A DNA stretch of 64,000 nucleotides from Kordiimonas pumila (GTDB taxonomy: Bacteria > Pseudomonadota > Alphaproteobacteria > Sphingomonadales > Kordiimonadaceae). The translations under genes and the position numbers were made by a program. The stretch lies in NCBI RefSeq assembly GCF_015240255.1, contig NZ_CP061205.1:3768501-3832500 (forward strand), read 5' to 3'. Positions 44,503 to 53,126 of this stretch are shown piece by piece (position 1 is the stretch's first letter; every line of letters begins with the position of its first letter). Under the pieces are notes generated by a model, which saw only the letters and a list, made by a program, of their open reading frames with translations, was not told the DNA's origin and made no database searches.

Positions 44503-46356
44503 ATGACTGACCTCCGTACAGCCCCGTTTGTTCTTCTTGACGATAGCCGTGCTGACCACAAAGCTGGCGCTTCATGGTTCTACCACAGCCCTGAAAAAAT
44601 AATTACAGCAACCAGCTTTGATGAAATAGATGAGGCACTAGCGGAAATTGACACCGCCACCAAAGAGGGCCTCTTTGTTGCAGGCTGGATTTCCTATGAA
44701 GTGGCACACGCTTTTGAAAAAAAGCTCGCGGTAGCCATAACCCGGCAGGCTGAGGAGCCTCTTATCTGGATGATAGCCACCAGAAACCGGGAAAAATTAA
44801 GCCCCCGCGCAGTAAGAGAGTTATTGCACACATCAAACCACGGTAATCAGCATTTTCATAAACTGGCCCTCAAAGAACCTGCCAATAATGAAACCAGCTA
44901 CAAGGCCGCCCTTAAAGCTGTACAAAATTTTATAACCGCAGGCGATGTTTACCAGATCAACCATACCTTCCCTCTGCAGGCCACACTAACGGGCGACCCT
45001 CTCGCTTTATATGCACAGTTAAGGGCTATACAGCCCGTTGGGTATAGCGCTTATATCGATACAGGCACTTATCAGGTACTTTCCCTTTCACCAGAGCTTT
45101 TTGTTGAAAAACGCGGCGACACCCTTACATCACGGCCCATGAAAGGCACCGCAGCAAGGGGCCGGACAGAGCATGAAGACCGGGAGACGCAGGCATTTCT
45201 GAAGCAGGACCTTAAATCACGCGCCGAAAACCTGATGATTGTTGATCTGATCAGAAATGATATGGGCCGGATCAGTATGCCAGCCAGTGTGCGCGTAGAA
45301 ACGCTCTTTTCAACTGAACAGTATGCCACCCTCCACCAAATGACATCAACCGTTACAGCCACGGCGAAAGAAAAACTATCACCGTCTGAGTTGCTGAGGG
45401 CCATGTTCCCGTGCGGGTCCGTAACTGGCGCCCCTAAAATTCGGGCAATGGAAATTATCCAATCGCTCGAGACCAACGCGCGGGGCGTATACTGCGGTGC
45501 CATTGGTCATTTTTCAAAGTCAGAATCACATCCAAACAAAGATCACTGGTCGTTAAGTGTTCCTATTCGCACTTTCATCCTGAAAAATGGCAAAGGCCGA
45601 CTTGGAATAGGAAGTGGTATCGTTGCGGACAGCAATGCCGATGAAGAATATGCTGAATGCCTCTTAAAAGCTGCCTTCACTAAAACACAGACAACAAACT
45701 TTTGCCTGATAGAAACCATGAAGCTTGAAAATGGAACTATCGCCTTTGAAGAGAATCACCTTGATCGGCTTGCCTCAAGTGCCACCTATTTTGATTTCAA
45801 GTATAACAGACATGAAATTCAGCAAGCCCTGATCGACCATCTCGCTATTTTAGAGGGGCACCCTATATACCGAATCAGGCTACTATTAGACAAATATGGT
45901 CATGCATCTGTCACCAGCGCCAAGATGCCGGTGGTAGAAACAGCTCATACACCTAAAGAATTGACTATTTGCTTATCCGCAACACCTGTTGATTCTCGCA
46001 ATATCTTCCTTTTCCATAAAACGACAAACAGAAAGCTCTATGATTCAGCATTTGCACAGGCGTGTGCAGCTGGTTATTGCGACATTTTATTTTCAAACGA
46101 ATCAGGGCACCTTACAGAAGGTGCTATAAGCAGCCTTTTCCTGGTAAAGGATGGAACCTGGTACACCCCTCCCCTTGCGTGCGGCCTTTTACCCGGAATA
46201 ATGCGCGCACATATGCTTGCGGCCAATCCTGACATCCAGATAAAGGCCTTAACAAGGGATGATCTTTTTGCAGCGGACACAGTCTATATAGCTAATGCGT
46301 TAAGAGGTTTACGGTCAGTGACGCCTATTTCGAAAGAAATTAGCATTACTTTTTAA
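44503..46356 (+). CDS. pabB: Aminodeoxychorismate synthase component I fused to aminodeoxychorismate lyase (PabB-PabC)
   Basis: A 617-residue fusion for p-aminobenzoate synthesis in the folate pathway. Residues 1-395 are PabB: GDVYQINHTFPL, SPELFVEK, RPMKGTAARG (the Lys that forms the covalent intermediate), LIRNDMGRIS and PCGSVTGAPKIRAMEI. The Lys in PMKGT separates it from anthranilate synthase (PIAGT). Residues from about 400 are a class IV PLP lyase: HKTTNRK contains the PLP lysine and TEGAISSLFLV the cofactor loop. No PabA glutaminase gene is adjacent. Both halves look intact. Confidence 0.92.
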   Translation: MTDLRTAPFVLLDDSRADHKAGASWFYHSPEKIITATSFDEIDEALAEIDTATKEGLFVAGWISYEVAHAFEKKLAVAITRQAEEPLIWMIATRNREKLSPRAVRELLHTSNHGNQHFHKLALKEPANNETSYKAALKAVQNFITAGDVYQINHTFPLQATLTGDPLALYAQLRAIQPVGYSAYIDTGTYQVLSLSPELFVEKRGDTLTSRPMKGTAARGRTEHEDRETQAFLKQDLKSRAENLMIVDLIRNDMGRISMPASVRVETLFSTEQYATLHQMTSTVTATAKEKLSPSELLRAMFPCGSVTGAPKIRAMEIIQSLETNARGVYCGAIGHFSKSESHPNKDHWSLSVPIRTFILKNGKGRLGIGSGIVADSNADEEYAECLLKAAFTKTQTTNFCLIETMKLENGTIAFEENHLDRLASSATYFDFKYNRHEIQQALIDHLAILEGHPIYRIRLLLDKYGHASVTSAKMPVVETAHTPKELTICLSATPVDSRNIFLFHKTTNRKLYDSAFAQACAAGYCDILFSNESGHLTEGAISSLFLVKDGTWYTPPLACGLLPGIMRAHMLAANPDIQIKALTRDDLFAADTVYIANALRGLRSVTPISKEISITF

Positions 46357-46542
46357 ATAAGCACCCCTTTAAACTCACTTGATTTTTCAATGATTTACCT
46401 TGTTTTCACACCCCACCGTGCAAATAAAGCTCATAGTGCCATAACTTTGCCACCTTATTAACGTGTCCTTTAGAAGTTATGGATATTATACCCCCGCTCG
46501 GGTGAGAAATATTTGTTTCTAGTTTAATTTGGAGTGCACCTA

Positions 46543-46749
46543 ATGCCTTCTACTCAAAGATCAAGCTCTGTATTATTTCAGACTGATAGTGATCACAGTA
46601 CTATATCTGAAGATAACAGAGCTTTAGCCCTAAAACTATCTGGCCACCTTGGCTTGGAAGGGGCTCTTTCTGTTAGTTCTAAAAATCAGTGGCACGGTGT
46701 TGTAGCTGCGCTGCGTGAATTGCAGCAAAAACGACGCAGTCGTCAATAA
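46543..46749 (+). CDS. Small hypothetical protein (68 aa)
   Basis: ATG at 46543, eight bases after GGAG. The product begins MPSTQRSSSVLFQTD and is Ser/Leu-rich with a basic end (LRELQQKRRSRQ). A GTG at 46534 in the same frame is an alternative. No hydrophobic helix, no recognised motif. It lies between pabB and the TonB cluster, with 595 bases of non-coding sequence after it. Function unknown. Confidence 0.5.
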   Translation: MPSTQRSSSVLFQTDSDHSTISEDNRALALKLSGHLGLEGALSVSSKNQWHGVVAALRELQQKRRSRQ

Positions 46750-47344
46750 TCACTCTTTTGGCCATGAATCGTTTCTGGTCACCCTAAAAATTAACCATGT
46801 TTTGAAACTTTCATGCACAAAAAGCTTCCATTAAATGATAATTATTATATTATAACATTATATTTTGGCGGTAAATCGTTAAAAAAATGGCCTGTCAACG
46901 AAATAAGATAAGAATTTTTAAAATTTTTACTTGGAATCGGAGAAGATTCTTGGATGATAGGCCACAAGTCGGACACAAGCCTCTGGCGGACGCTATTACT
47001 ATCTAGCGTTTGATAGAACGATAGACTGCTCGATGCGATCCCAGGTGTGGCATCAGAGCAGCAAGAGGTGGCAGTGTTAAACTGCTTTGTGAACGGCACA
47101 ATTGGGAGAGGTACGGGAAAGCCTTTAAAAACAGATGGAATGCTCGACTGACCAAGAATACGGTCAGCCGTGTTATTTTACTGAATATTCCCAATTTTGA
47201 AGGGTAAAGACTTAGTGTCTCAAAAAGGACATTAATCTTTGCGAAGTTTAATCTGCCATCATGGCGCCGCTGGTTTTTCTGACACTGTCAGGTATCCGGC
47301 AATTAAGGCAAAGTTTTGGCTAATAAAACCCAAATGGGCAGAAA
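46750..47344. other. 595-base non-coding region upstream of the TonB operon
   Basis: No frame of convincing codon use spans this region; the longest open frame on either strand is short and lacks a ribosome binding site. It contains hairpin-forming pieces, for example GAATC...GATTC (46934-46949), and the 13-base palindrome CTGACACTGTCAG (47279-47291), which sits 53 bases before the DUF3450 start and is a good operator candidate. The length suggests a long leader or an unidentified RNA. I see no known riboswitch motif. Confidence 0.4.
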
Positions 47345-48121
47345 ATGGATAAGGCTAAAGTGAAACGGATAGCTGTCTCTACGGTCGCGGTTGCCTCAAT
47401 CCTTCTAGGAGCTACTGCTGCAAATGCACAGGATGCTCGTCTGAAGTCGATTGTAGACGAGGTGAACCAAGCCAACAAAATCGCACAAGCATCACAGCAA
47501 CAAATTGACAAAACTGTCGATGCTACAAGCAAATTGTTTACACAATACAAAAGCACGCTGAAGACCATCGCTGGTCTTGAGGCATACAATGCACAGCAGA
47601 ACCGCGTGATTGTGAAGCAAAAACAAGAAATCGAGAAAATCAAAAATTCTATTGGCCAAATTGACGAAATCAAACGTCAGGTTGTTCCATTGATGCAAGA
47701 GATGATCGAAAATCTGGATGAGTTCGTTAAACTTGACGTACCGTTCCAGTCAGAAGAACGCGCAGCCCGCATTGAAAACCTGCGCGATGCGATGGATAAC
47801 CCGAACGTTAGCGATCCAGAGCGTTTCCGTGTTATACTTGAAGCTTACAAAGCTGAAGTTCAGTATGGTCGCACTATCAATGCTTACGAAGACCAACTGC
47901 CAGATGGCCGTGTTGTTAACTTCGTACGTATTGGCCGTGTTGGCTTCTACTACCAGAAAAAAGATGGTTCAGAAACAGCCGCTTGGAACCCTGAAAAAGG
48001 GTCTTGGGAAGTTCTTGACGGTGAATTCACCGCACCTATCAAGCAGTTGATCAAAATCGCCCAGCGCCGTACACAGCAGGATATTGTTGTACTGCCGATA
48101 GAAGCGCCAGAGGGGAAATAG
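47345..48121 (+). CDS. DUF3450 protein of the TonB energising operon
   Basis: A 258-residue exported protein: signal peptide (VASILLGATAANAQD), a coiled coil (residues 30-115), and a C-terminal domain with GRVVNFVRIGRVGFYYQKKD and WNPEKGSWEVL, the DUF3450 signature. DUF3450 genes usually open TonB operons that also hold a long ExbB (TtpC-type). Its exact role is unknown; a periplasmic link to the cell wall or receptors is an inference. The long ExbB starts 4 bases after its stop. Confidence 0.9.
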   Translation: MDKAKVKRIAVSTVAVASILLGATAANAQDARLKSIVDEVNQANKIAQASQQQIDKTVDATSKLFTQYKSTLKTIAGLEAYNAQQNRVIVKQKQEIEKIKNSIGQIDEIKRQVVPLMQEMIENLDEFVKLDVPFQSEERAARIENLRDAMDNPNVSDPERFRVILEAYKAEVQYGRTINAYEDQLPDGRVVNFVRIGRVGFYYQKKDGSETAAWNPEKGSWEVLDGEFTAPIKQLIKIAQRRTQQDIVVLPIEAPEGK

Positions 48122-48125
48122 AACC

Positions 48126-49490
48126 ATGAAAAAGATTTTAACCTCAGTAGCTATTATTGCTCTTGGCCTGACCGGTTCAGCTCAAGCACAAGATGCTGAT
48201 ATGCAAAGCCTTCTGAACAAAGTACGTAATGGTACGGTTTCAGAATCAGCTGCGCACAAACAACGCGAACAGGAATTCCTGAAAGCAAAACAAGATCAGC
48301 AGTCACTGCTCACTAAAGCTGAAGCCAAACAGGCTGAGCTCGAGCGTGAAAGTGCGCGTCTTGAAGAAGCACGCCGTCAAAACGAAGCTGAAATTACTCG
48401 CCAGCTTGAAGTACAGCGTGAACGTCTTGGCCAGCTCAGCGAGCTGTTCGGTGTTCTCCAGCAAGCTGCCGGTGATGCACGGTCTACAATTTCAACATCG
48501 CACATCACACTCGACAATCCTGGCCGTATGGCTGAGATTGATACGCTTGTTGAAAAAGCCTCAGAATCATCTGATCTGCCAACGCTGAATGAAATTCGTG
48601 CATGGCCAGCACAGATGATGCTTGAAATGGTTGGTTCCGGCCAAGTTAAGACTTTCTCTGCGGATGTTCGCCTGAATGACGGCAACACCCAAACAATGGA
48701 TGTTACCCGTGTTGGTGACTTTGTTATTGTTGGTGACGGCAAATACCTTCAGATGAACTCTAAAGGCGAAATCTCTGAGCTTCAGCGTCAGCCTTCTTCA
48801 CGCTTTACAAGCACTGTTTCAGCGTTTGAAAATGCGACAACTGGTCTTCATGCCCTTGGTATTGACCCAACACGTGGTCAGCTTCTGAACCTCGAAGTTG
48901 AAAAACCAACTATTATGGAACGCCTTGATCAAGGTGGCCTGATTGGTTACCTGACACTGGCACTTGGTGCAATCGGTGTTGTTCTTGCTGTATTCCAGTG
49001 GTTCTATCTGGCACTTGTTACCGGCAAAGTGAAAAAGCAGATTCGTTCTGATGTTGCAAACACCAACAACCCACTTGGTCGTGTTCTTGCTGTTTATGAA
49101 AACAACAAGTCTGTTGATGTTGAAACACTTGAACTGAAACTTGATGAAGCGATTCTTAAGGAAACTCCTGCTCTTGAGCGGTTCCTGACGCTGATCAAGT
49201 TGATTTCTGCTGTTGCGCCACTGTTTGGTCTCCTTGGTACTGTTACAGGTATGATCGAAACCTTCCAAGCCATTACACTGTTCGGTACCGGTGACCCAAG
49301 CCAGATGGCTGGTGGTATTTCTGCTGCCTTGATGACAACAGTGGAAGGTCTTGTTGTGGCTATTCCTACGCTCTTGCTACACAGCTTTGTGTCAGGTTCT
49401 TCAAAGGGCGTTATCCACGTTCTCGAAGAACAATCTGCTGGCATCGTTGCAGTGCATGCAGAGAAAGAGCACGCGAATGCTAGCGCTTAA
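48126..49490 (+). CDS. Long MotA/TolQ/ExbB-family proton channel protein (TtpC-like)
   Basis: A 454-residue protein in which a signal peptide and a coiled-coil periplasmic region (residues 22-270) precede an ExbB-like core with three membrane segments. The core contains LISAVAPLFGLLGTVTGMIETF and GGISAALMTTVEGLVVAIPTLLL, the two conserved ExbB/TolQ helices. This matches TtpC of Vibrio TonB2 systems, which connects the TonB complex to the outer membrane. It starts 4 bases after the DUF3450 stop, and its 3' end overlaps the next gene by 14 bases. Confidence 0.9.
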   Translation: MKKILTSVAIIALGLTGSAQAQDADMQSLLNKVRNGTVSESAAHKQREQEFLKAKQDQQSLLTKAEAKQAELERESARLEEARRQNEAEITRQLEVQRERLGQLSELFGVLQQAAGDARSTISTSHITLDNPGRMAEIDTLVEKASESSDLPTLNEIRAWPAQMMLEMVGSGQVKTFSADVRLNDGNTQTMDVTRVGDFVIVGDGKYLQMNSKGEISELQRQPSSRFTSTVSAFENATTGLHALGIDPTRGQLLNLEVEKPTIMERLDQGGLIGYLTLALGAIGVVLAVFQWFYLALVTGKVKKQIRSDVANTNNPLGRVLAVYENNKSVDVETLELKLDEAILKETPALERFLTLIKLISAVAPLFGLLGTVTGMIETFQAITLFGTGDPSQMAGGISAALMTTVEGLVVAIPTLLLHSFVSGSSKGVIHVLEEQSAGIVAVHAEKEHANASA

Positions 49491-50004
49491 TGAAGCATTT
49501 GACGCGATCCGGGCATTTATGGAGCGGGGCGGCGACGTCCTGTTCCTGATCCTCGCGGTCACGTTCATTATGTGGGTACTCATTGTTGAACGCCTGTGGT
49601 TTTTGTCGCTTGAATATAAAAAGCAAAAAAACCGGGTAATCGATGCTTGGGAAGCTCGCAGCGAGCGGAGATCATGGTATGCACACAAAATTCGTGCTGC
49701 GATGGTTTCAGAGGCTAACCACAACCTGTTTCAGGGTGTGAACCTCATCAAGACGCTTGTTGCGCTTTGTCCACTTGTGGGCCTTCTCGGTACTGTTACA
49801 GGTATGATCGAAGTGTTTGACGTAATGGGATCACAAGGCAGTTCAAACGCACGTGCCATGGCGGCAGGTGTGTCAAAAGCAACAATCCCGACAATGGCGG
49901 GTATGGTTGCTGCACTGTCAGGCGTATTCCTGTCTACCTACATTGAACGTCGTGCAAAAACGGAATCGGAACGGCTTGAAGACAGCCTGACCATGGACCA
50001 CTAG
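49477..50004 (+). CDS. exbB: ExbB (short MotA/TolQ/ExbB proton channel)
   Basis: A 175-residue proton-channel subunit with three membrane segments: VLFLILAVTFIMWVLIV, then LVALCPLVGLLGTVTGMIEVF, then KATIPTMAGMVAALSGVFL. The conserved Thr-Gly/Thr residues of the channel are present. It uses the proton gradient with ExbD to energise TonB. The start at 49477 lies inside the end of the previous gene, which is the usual coupling for this operon type; an open frame extends back to 49351 but is a shadow of the long ExbB gene. Confidence 0.9.
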   Translation: MLALNEAFDAIRAFMERGGDVLFLILAVTFIMWVLIVERLWFLSLEYKKQKNRVIDAWEARSERRSWYAHKIRAAMVSEANHNLFQGVNLIKTLVALCPLVGLLGTVTGMIEVFDVMGSQGSSNARAMAAGVSKATIPTMAGMVAALSGVFLSTYIERRAKTESERLEDSLTMDH

Positions 50005-50023
50005 ACCAATTGGAGCATAACTA

Positions 50024-50443
50024 ATGCGTAAGTTCTCAAAGGGAGAGGAAGAAGCAGAAGTTAACATGACCCCGATGCTTGACATCGTGTTTATCATGTT
50101 GATCTTCTTCATCGTGACTGCCTCTTTCGTGAAAGAATCTGGTCTGGAGATCAATAAGCCGGAAGATCAGAATACACAAAATGATCCTCCGCCACCGGAT
50201 GATGAAAAGCGCGCAATAGCTTTCATTATTGATGATGCAAATCGAATCACACACGACTTTGTTCGTGTAGATGTTTCTTCGATTTCTTCCATCATCAAAA
50301 AAGAAAGCGTTGAGCGCCCAAAAGCACCGGTCGTGATTCAGGCCTCTGAGGGCTCACACCTTGGTCTTGCAATACGTATCTATGATGCAGCAAAGGCCAC
50401 CGGCGTGAGTGATGACCAGATCATCATGACCCCGAAGAAATAA
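50024..50443 (+). CDS. exbD: ExbD/TolR biopolymer transport protein 1
   Basis: A 139-residue protein with one N-terminal membrane segment after VNMTPMLDIVFIMLIFFIVT; Asp20 in the membrane segment is the proton-carrying residue. The periplasmic part ends in the ExbD-type domain (PVVIQASEGSHLGLAIRIYDAAK). It is one of three ExbD paralogues in the window, all with Asp20. It follows exbB by 19 bases. Confidence 0.92.
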   Translation: MRKFSKGEEEAEVNMTPMLDIVFIMLIFFIVTASFVKESGLEINKPEDQNTQNDPPPPDDEKRAIAFIIDDANRITHDFVRVDVSSISSIIKKESVERPKAPVVIQASEGSHLGLAIRIYDAAKATGVSDDQIIMTPKK

Positions 50444-50451
50444 ACATCGCT

Positions 50452-50470
50452 GGCGGGGGTATCCCCCGCC
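50452..50470 (+). terminator. Strong hairpin between the two exbD genes
   Basis: GGCGGGGG (50452-50459), TAT loop, CCCCCGCC (50463-50470). Eight GC-rich pairs, but only TTT follows. Within an operon, it is more likely an mRNA stabiliser or partial terminator that lowers expression of the downstream exbD-tonB genes. Confidence 0.6.
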
Positions 50471-50515
50471 TTTCAGGGCGAAGCACCTAATTATAGGGGC
50501 GAATTGGAGAAAACA

Positions 50516-50914
50516 ATGCGTAACCACGCTCAACAAGAAGAAGATACCGAAATCAACATGACCCCGATGCTCGACATCGTGTTCATTATGTTGATCTTCT
50601 TCATTGTTACCGCGGTCTTCGTAAAAGAGGCTGGGGTTACTGTTATCAAGCCAGAAGCCGAAACTGCTTTACAGCAAAGTCAGGTTAGTATTCTGGTTGC
50701 CGTCACGTCTGAAGATAAAATTCATATCAACCAGCAAGAAGTCAAACTTGATGCACTGCGTGCAAATGTTGAAAAACTACACGCAGAAAACCCGAAAGGG
50801 ACTGTTGCAATTCAAGCTGATGAAGAATCAAAATCTGGTCTGGTCATGAAAGTATATGACGCCATTCGTGACGCTGGTGTTGAAACAATTGCTATAGCTA
50901 CGGAGAGAAAGTAA
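50516..50914 (+). CDS. exbD: ExbD/TolR biopolymer transport protein 2
   Basis: A 132-residue ExbD paralogue: INMTPMLDIVFIMLIFF with Asp20, and a periplasmic domain ending GVETIAIATERK. Compared with ExbD 1, the transmembrane segment is nearly identical and the periplasmic part diverges. The ATG at 50516 is preceded by GGAGAAAAC; TTG at 50504 is an alternative. The TonB gene begins on the last base of its stop. Confidence 0.92.
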   Translation: MRNHAQQEEDTEINMTPMLDIVFIMLIFFIVTAVFVKEAGVTVIKPEAETALQQSQVSILVAVTSEDKIHINQQEVKLDALRANVEKLHAENPKGTVAIQADEESKSGLVMKVYDAIRDAGVETIAIATERK

Positions 50915-51531
50915 TGATTGCTCGAGTAGCCACCTCACTTGTTGCAGCGACAGGCATTACCTTTGGCCTGTTTTTCGTAATGAATTTACTTGTTGCGGGT
51001 GACGGTGAAGTTAACATCGATGAAGATAAAAAGTTCAGAATGATTGATGTCGTTCAGGACATTGAAGACCAGCCGCCTCAGCGCATGGAGCGGCAAGTAG
51101 AAAAACCGCCAGAGGTAGAAGCGCCTCCGCCGGAAATTGATACCCCGCAAGTGGACTTGCAAGGCCCTGACAAACTGAACCTTTCCATTGGCCGCGCCAA
51201 TGCTGGTTCTGGTGTTGAACTGGGTTCTATTGACCTTGGTCCAAGTTCAGACGGTGACTATTTGCCGCTTGTACGGGTTCAACCACAGTATCCACGTCGT
51301 GCAAACGAGCGCGGTATTGAAGGATATGTTATTGTGGAATTAACAGTGGCTGAAGATGGCTCTGTTCCACCTGATAGCATTCTAATTATCGAGGCTGACC
51401 CAAAAGGCTATTTTGAGCGCGAGTCTATCAAGGCTGCTCAAAAGTTTAAATACAAGCCTAAGGTCGTCAATGGAAAAGGCCAGAAAGTGACCGGCGTGCG
51501 CTATAAATTCACGTTCGATCTGGCTGAATAA
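50914..51531 (+). CDS. tonB: Energy transducer TonB, first copy
   Basis: A 205-residue TonB with one N-terminal membrane segment (LVAATGITFGLFFVMNLLVA), a short Pro/Glu-rich spacer (PPEVEAPPPEIDTPQ), and a TonB C-terminal domain (LPLVRVQPQYPRRANERGIE; ending VRYKFTFDLAE). The spacer is shorter than that of E. coli TonB, as in TonB2 systems that rely on a TtpC-like partner. The SxxxH pattern of TonB1-type membrane segments is absent. It is translationally coupled to exbD 2. Confidence 0.93.
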   Translation: MIARVATSLVAATGITFGLFFVMNLLVAGDGEVNIDEDKKFRMIDVVQDIEDQPPQRMERQVEKPPEVEAPPPEIDTPQVDLQGPDKLNLSIGRANAGSGVELGSIDLGPSSDGDYLPLVRVQPQYPRRANERGIEGYVIVELTVAEDGSVPPDSILIIEADPKGYFERESIKAAQKFKYKPKVVNGKGQKVTGVRYKFTFDLAE

Positions 51532-51550
51532 CTAGGGGCAGGAGAAAGTC

Positions 51551-52900
51551 ATGAACTTTATCAAGACCATAAAATCCTTGCCAATGGCATTGGCCGCAGT
51601 AGCAATAGTTACTGCGACTTCTCTAACGGTATCTGGCGGTTCTGCTGTTTATGCTCAGGAAGAGCAAGCGTCACAGCAAGAAACCCGCAAAGTACCGGCC
51701 ATGAGCCTGGATATTCATAAAAAGGTACAAAAGGCCCAGGAAGCACTGGACCTTGATGATGTTGTAACTGCTGAAGCCCTTCTTCAGGAAGCTTTGGAAA
51801 AACGCAATATCAATGATTACGAACGTGCTGTTGTATGGCAAATAAAAGCCATGATCTCATACGGCAAGGAAGACACTCAGGGCACTATTCATGCCTATGA
51901 GCAAATCCTAAAATACAAAGACAGTATTCCTGTTGCGCTTGAACTGAACATTATTTACGGGCTGGCCCAGCTGTACTTCACTGAAGAACAGTATGACAAA
52001 GCCCTTAAATATGTTGGTATCTGGGAAAAACAGGTTGATCCTTCTATCATTAGCGTTAGCAATCAGGTGTTCATTGCACAGCTGCATTACACACTCGGCG
52101 ACTATAAAAAGTCGCTGGACTATCTTTATGCTGCTATCAATACAGCAAAATCACTTGATACTGTTGAAGTGAAGGAAAACTGGTATCAGCTCGCACTTTC
52201 AGCACACTGGGAACTTAACCAGTATGATAAAGTGCGTGATGTACTTGAGACACTGCTTATTAACTGGCCAAAACCACTATACTGGATTCAGCTGGCAGGT
52301 GTTTATCAGGAACTTGGGGAAGACAAAACCTCTTACTCAATAACTGAAGCTGCCTATAAGCAAGGTTTCCTTGATGATAAGGAAATACAACTTCTCCAGA
52401 TGGCTCAGATTCAGATGGCCCGTGAAGCACCTATTAAATGCGCTTGGGTTCTGGAAAAAGCCTTCAAGGAAAAGCGTGTTGAACAGAATGCCAAAAACCT
52501 TCGTACCCTTGGTCAGTGTTATATGCAGGCCAATGACTACAAAAAGGCGATTGCACCTCTGACCAAATCTGCATCTCTTGATGCGGATGCAGCCCTGTGG
52601 CTTCAAATTGGTCAGGTTCAAATGCAGCTTGATAATATGAAAGGGGCGGTTGACGCTTTTGACAGTGCTATTGAAGGCTTTAAAAAAGACAAAGCCAAAG
52701 AAGCAAAAGAAAAGCTCTTTACCACCACTATGATGCGCGGTCAGGCTCTTACCGAACTAAAGCGGTATGATGATGCCCGTGACGCTTTTGCCGATGCTTC
52801 TAAGTTAGCCGATGACCGCCGTGACAAGAAAACAATCACGCAGTGGAAATCTTATCTTAAAGCCGAAGAAGAGCGCGAAAAAATGCTAACGGGTAGATAA
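51551..52900 (+). CDS. TPR-repeat protein of the TonB operon
   Basis: A 449-residue exported protein with a signal peptide (residues 1-36, ending near YAQEE) and at least five tetratricopeptide-like helix pairs (EQYDKALKYVGIWEKQ; GDYKKSLDYLYAAINTA; QYDKVRDVLETLL; NDYKKAIAPLTKSASL; KGAVDAFDSAIEGF). It belongs to the TPR proteins that end DUF3450-ExbB-ExbD-TonB operons and is presumed to bring TonB receptors or partners together in the periplasm. Residues KVPAMSLDIHKKVQ after the signal peptide recur in the chimera at 54206. A terminator follows. Confidence 0.88.
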   Translation: MNFIKTIKSLPMALAAVAIVTATSLTVSGGSAVYAQEEQASQQETRKVPAMSLDIHKKVQKAQEALDLDDVVTAEALLQEALEKRNINDYERAVVWQIKAMISYGKEDTQGTIHAYEQILKYKDSIPVALELNIIYGLAQLYFTEEQYDKALKYVGIWEKQVDPSIISVSNQVFIAQLHYTLGDYKKSLDYLYAAINTAKSLDTVEVKENWYQLALSAHWELNQYDKVRDVLETLLINWPKPLYWIQLAGVYQELGEDKTSYSITEAAYKQGFLDDKEIQLLQMAQIQMAREAPIKCAWVLEKAFKEKRVEQNAKNLRTLGQCYMQANDYKKAIAPLTKSASLDADAALWLQIGQVQMQLDNMKGAVDAFDSAIEGFKKDKAKEAKEKLFTTTMMRGQALTELKRYDDARDAFADASKLADDRRDKKTITQWKSYLKAEEEREKMLTGR

Positions 52901-52923
52901 AACCTGTTGCCTTATCAAAACAG

Positions 52924-52954
52924 AAAACGGCGCCAACCACGGCGCCGTTTTTTT
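52924..52954 (+). terminator. Rho-independent terminator of the first TonB operon
   Basis: AAAACGGCGCC (52924-52934), AACCAC, GGCGCCGTTTT (52941-52951), then TTT. Perfect 11-bp stem with a T-tract. Confidence 0.93.
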
Positions 52955-53057
52955 ATGGCTACAGAGCATAATCGCTAAAACATATAAACACGCCCCAAGG
53001 TTTGCTACTTTTTCCTTCAGTGCGCCATAGGCCTCCTTATAAGAGCTTTCCGTTATG

Positions 53058-53092
53058 TTACATTATAACTTTATTAATCTTTAGTAATGTAA
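53058..53092. promoter_or_regulatory. Inverted repeat in the promoter of the second TonB set
   Basis: TTACATTA (53058-53065), 19 bases, and TAATGTAA (53085-53092), in an A+T-rich stretch. GTTATGTTA occurs twice as a direct repeat (53052-53060 and 53097-53105). Together they make a likely regulated promoter for the 53127-55381 set. Confidence 0.5.
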
Positions 53093-53126
53093 TATTGTTA
53101 TGTTATCACATTAATGGAGGGGAACC

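Noticed and set aside
46845-47194. Minus-strand frames in the TonB leader
   Set aside because: No ribosome binding site, atypical codon use and no family resemblance.
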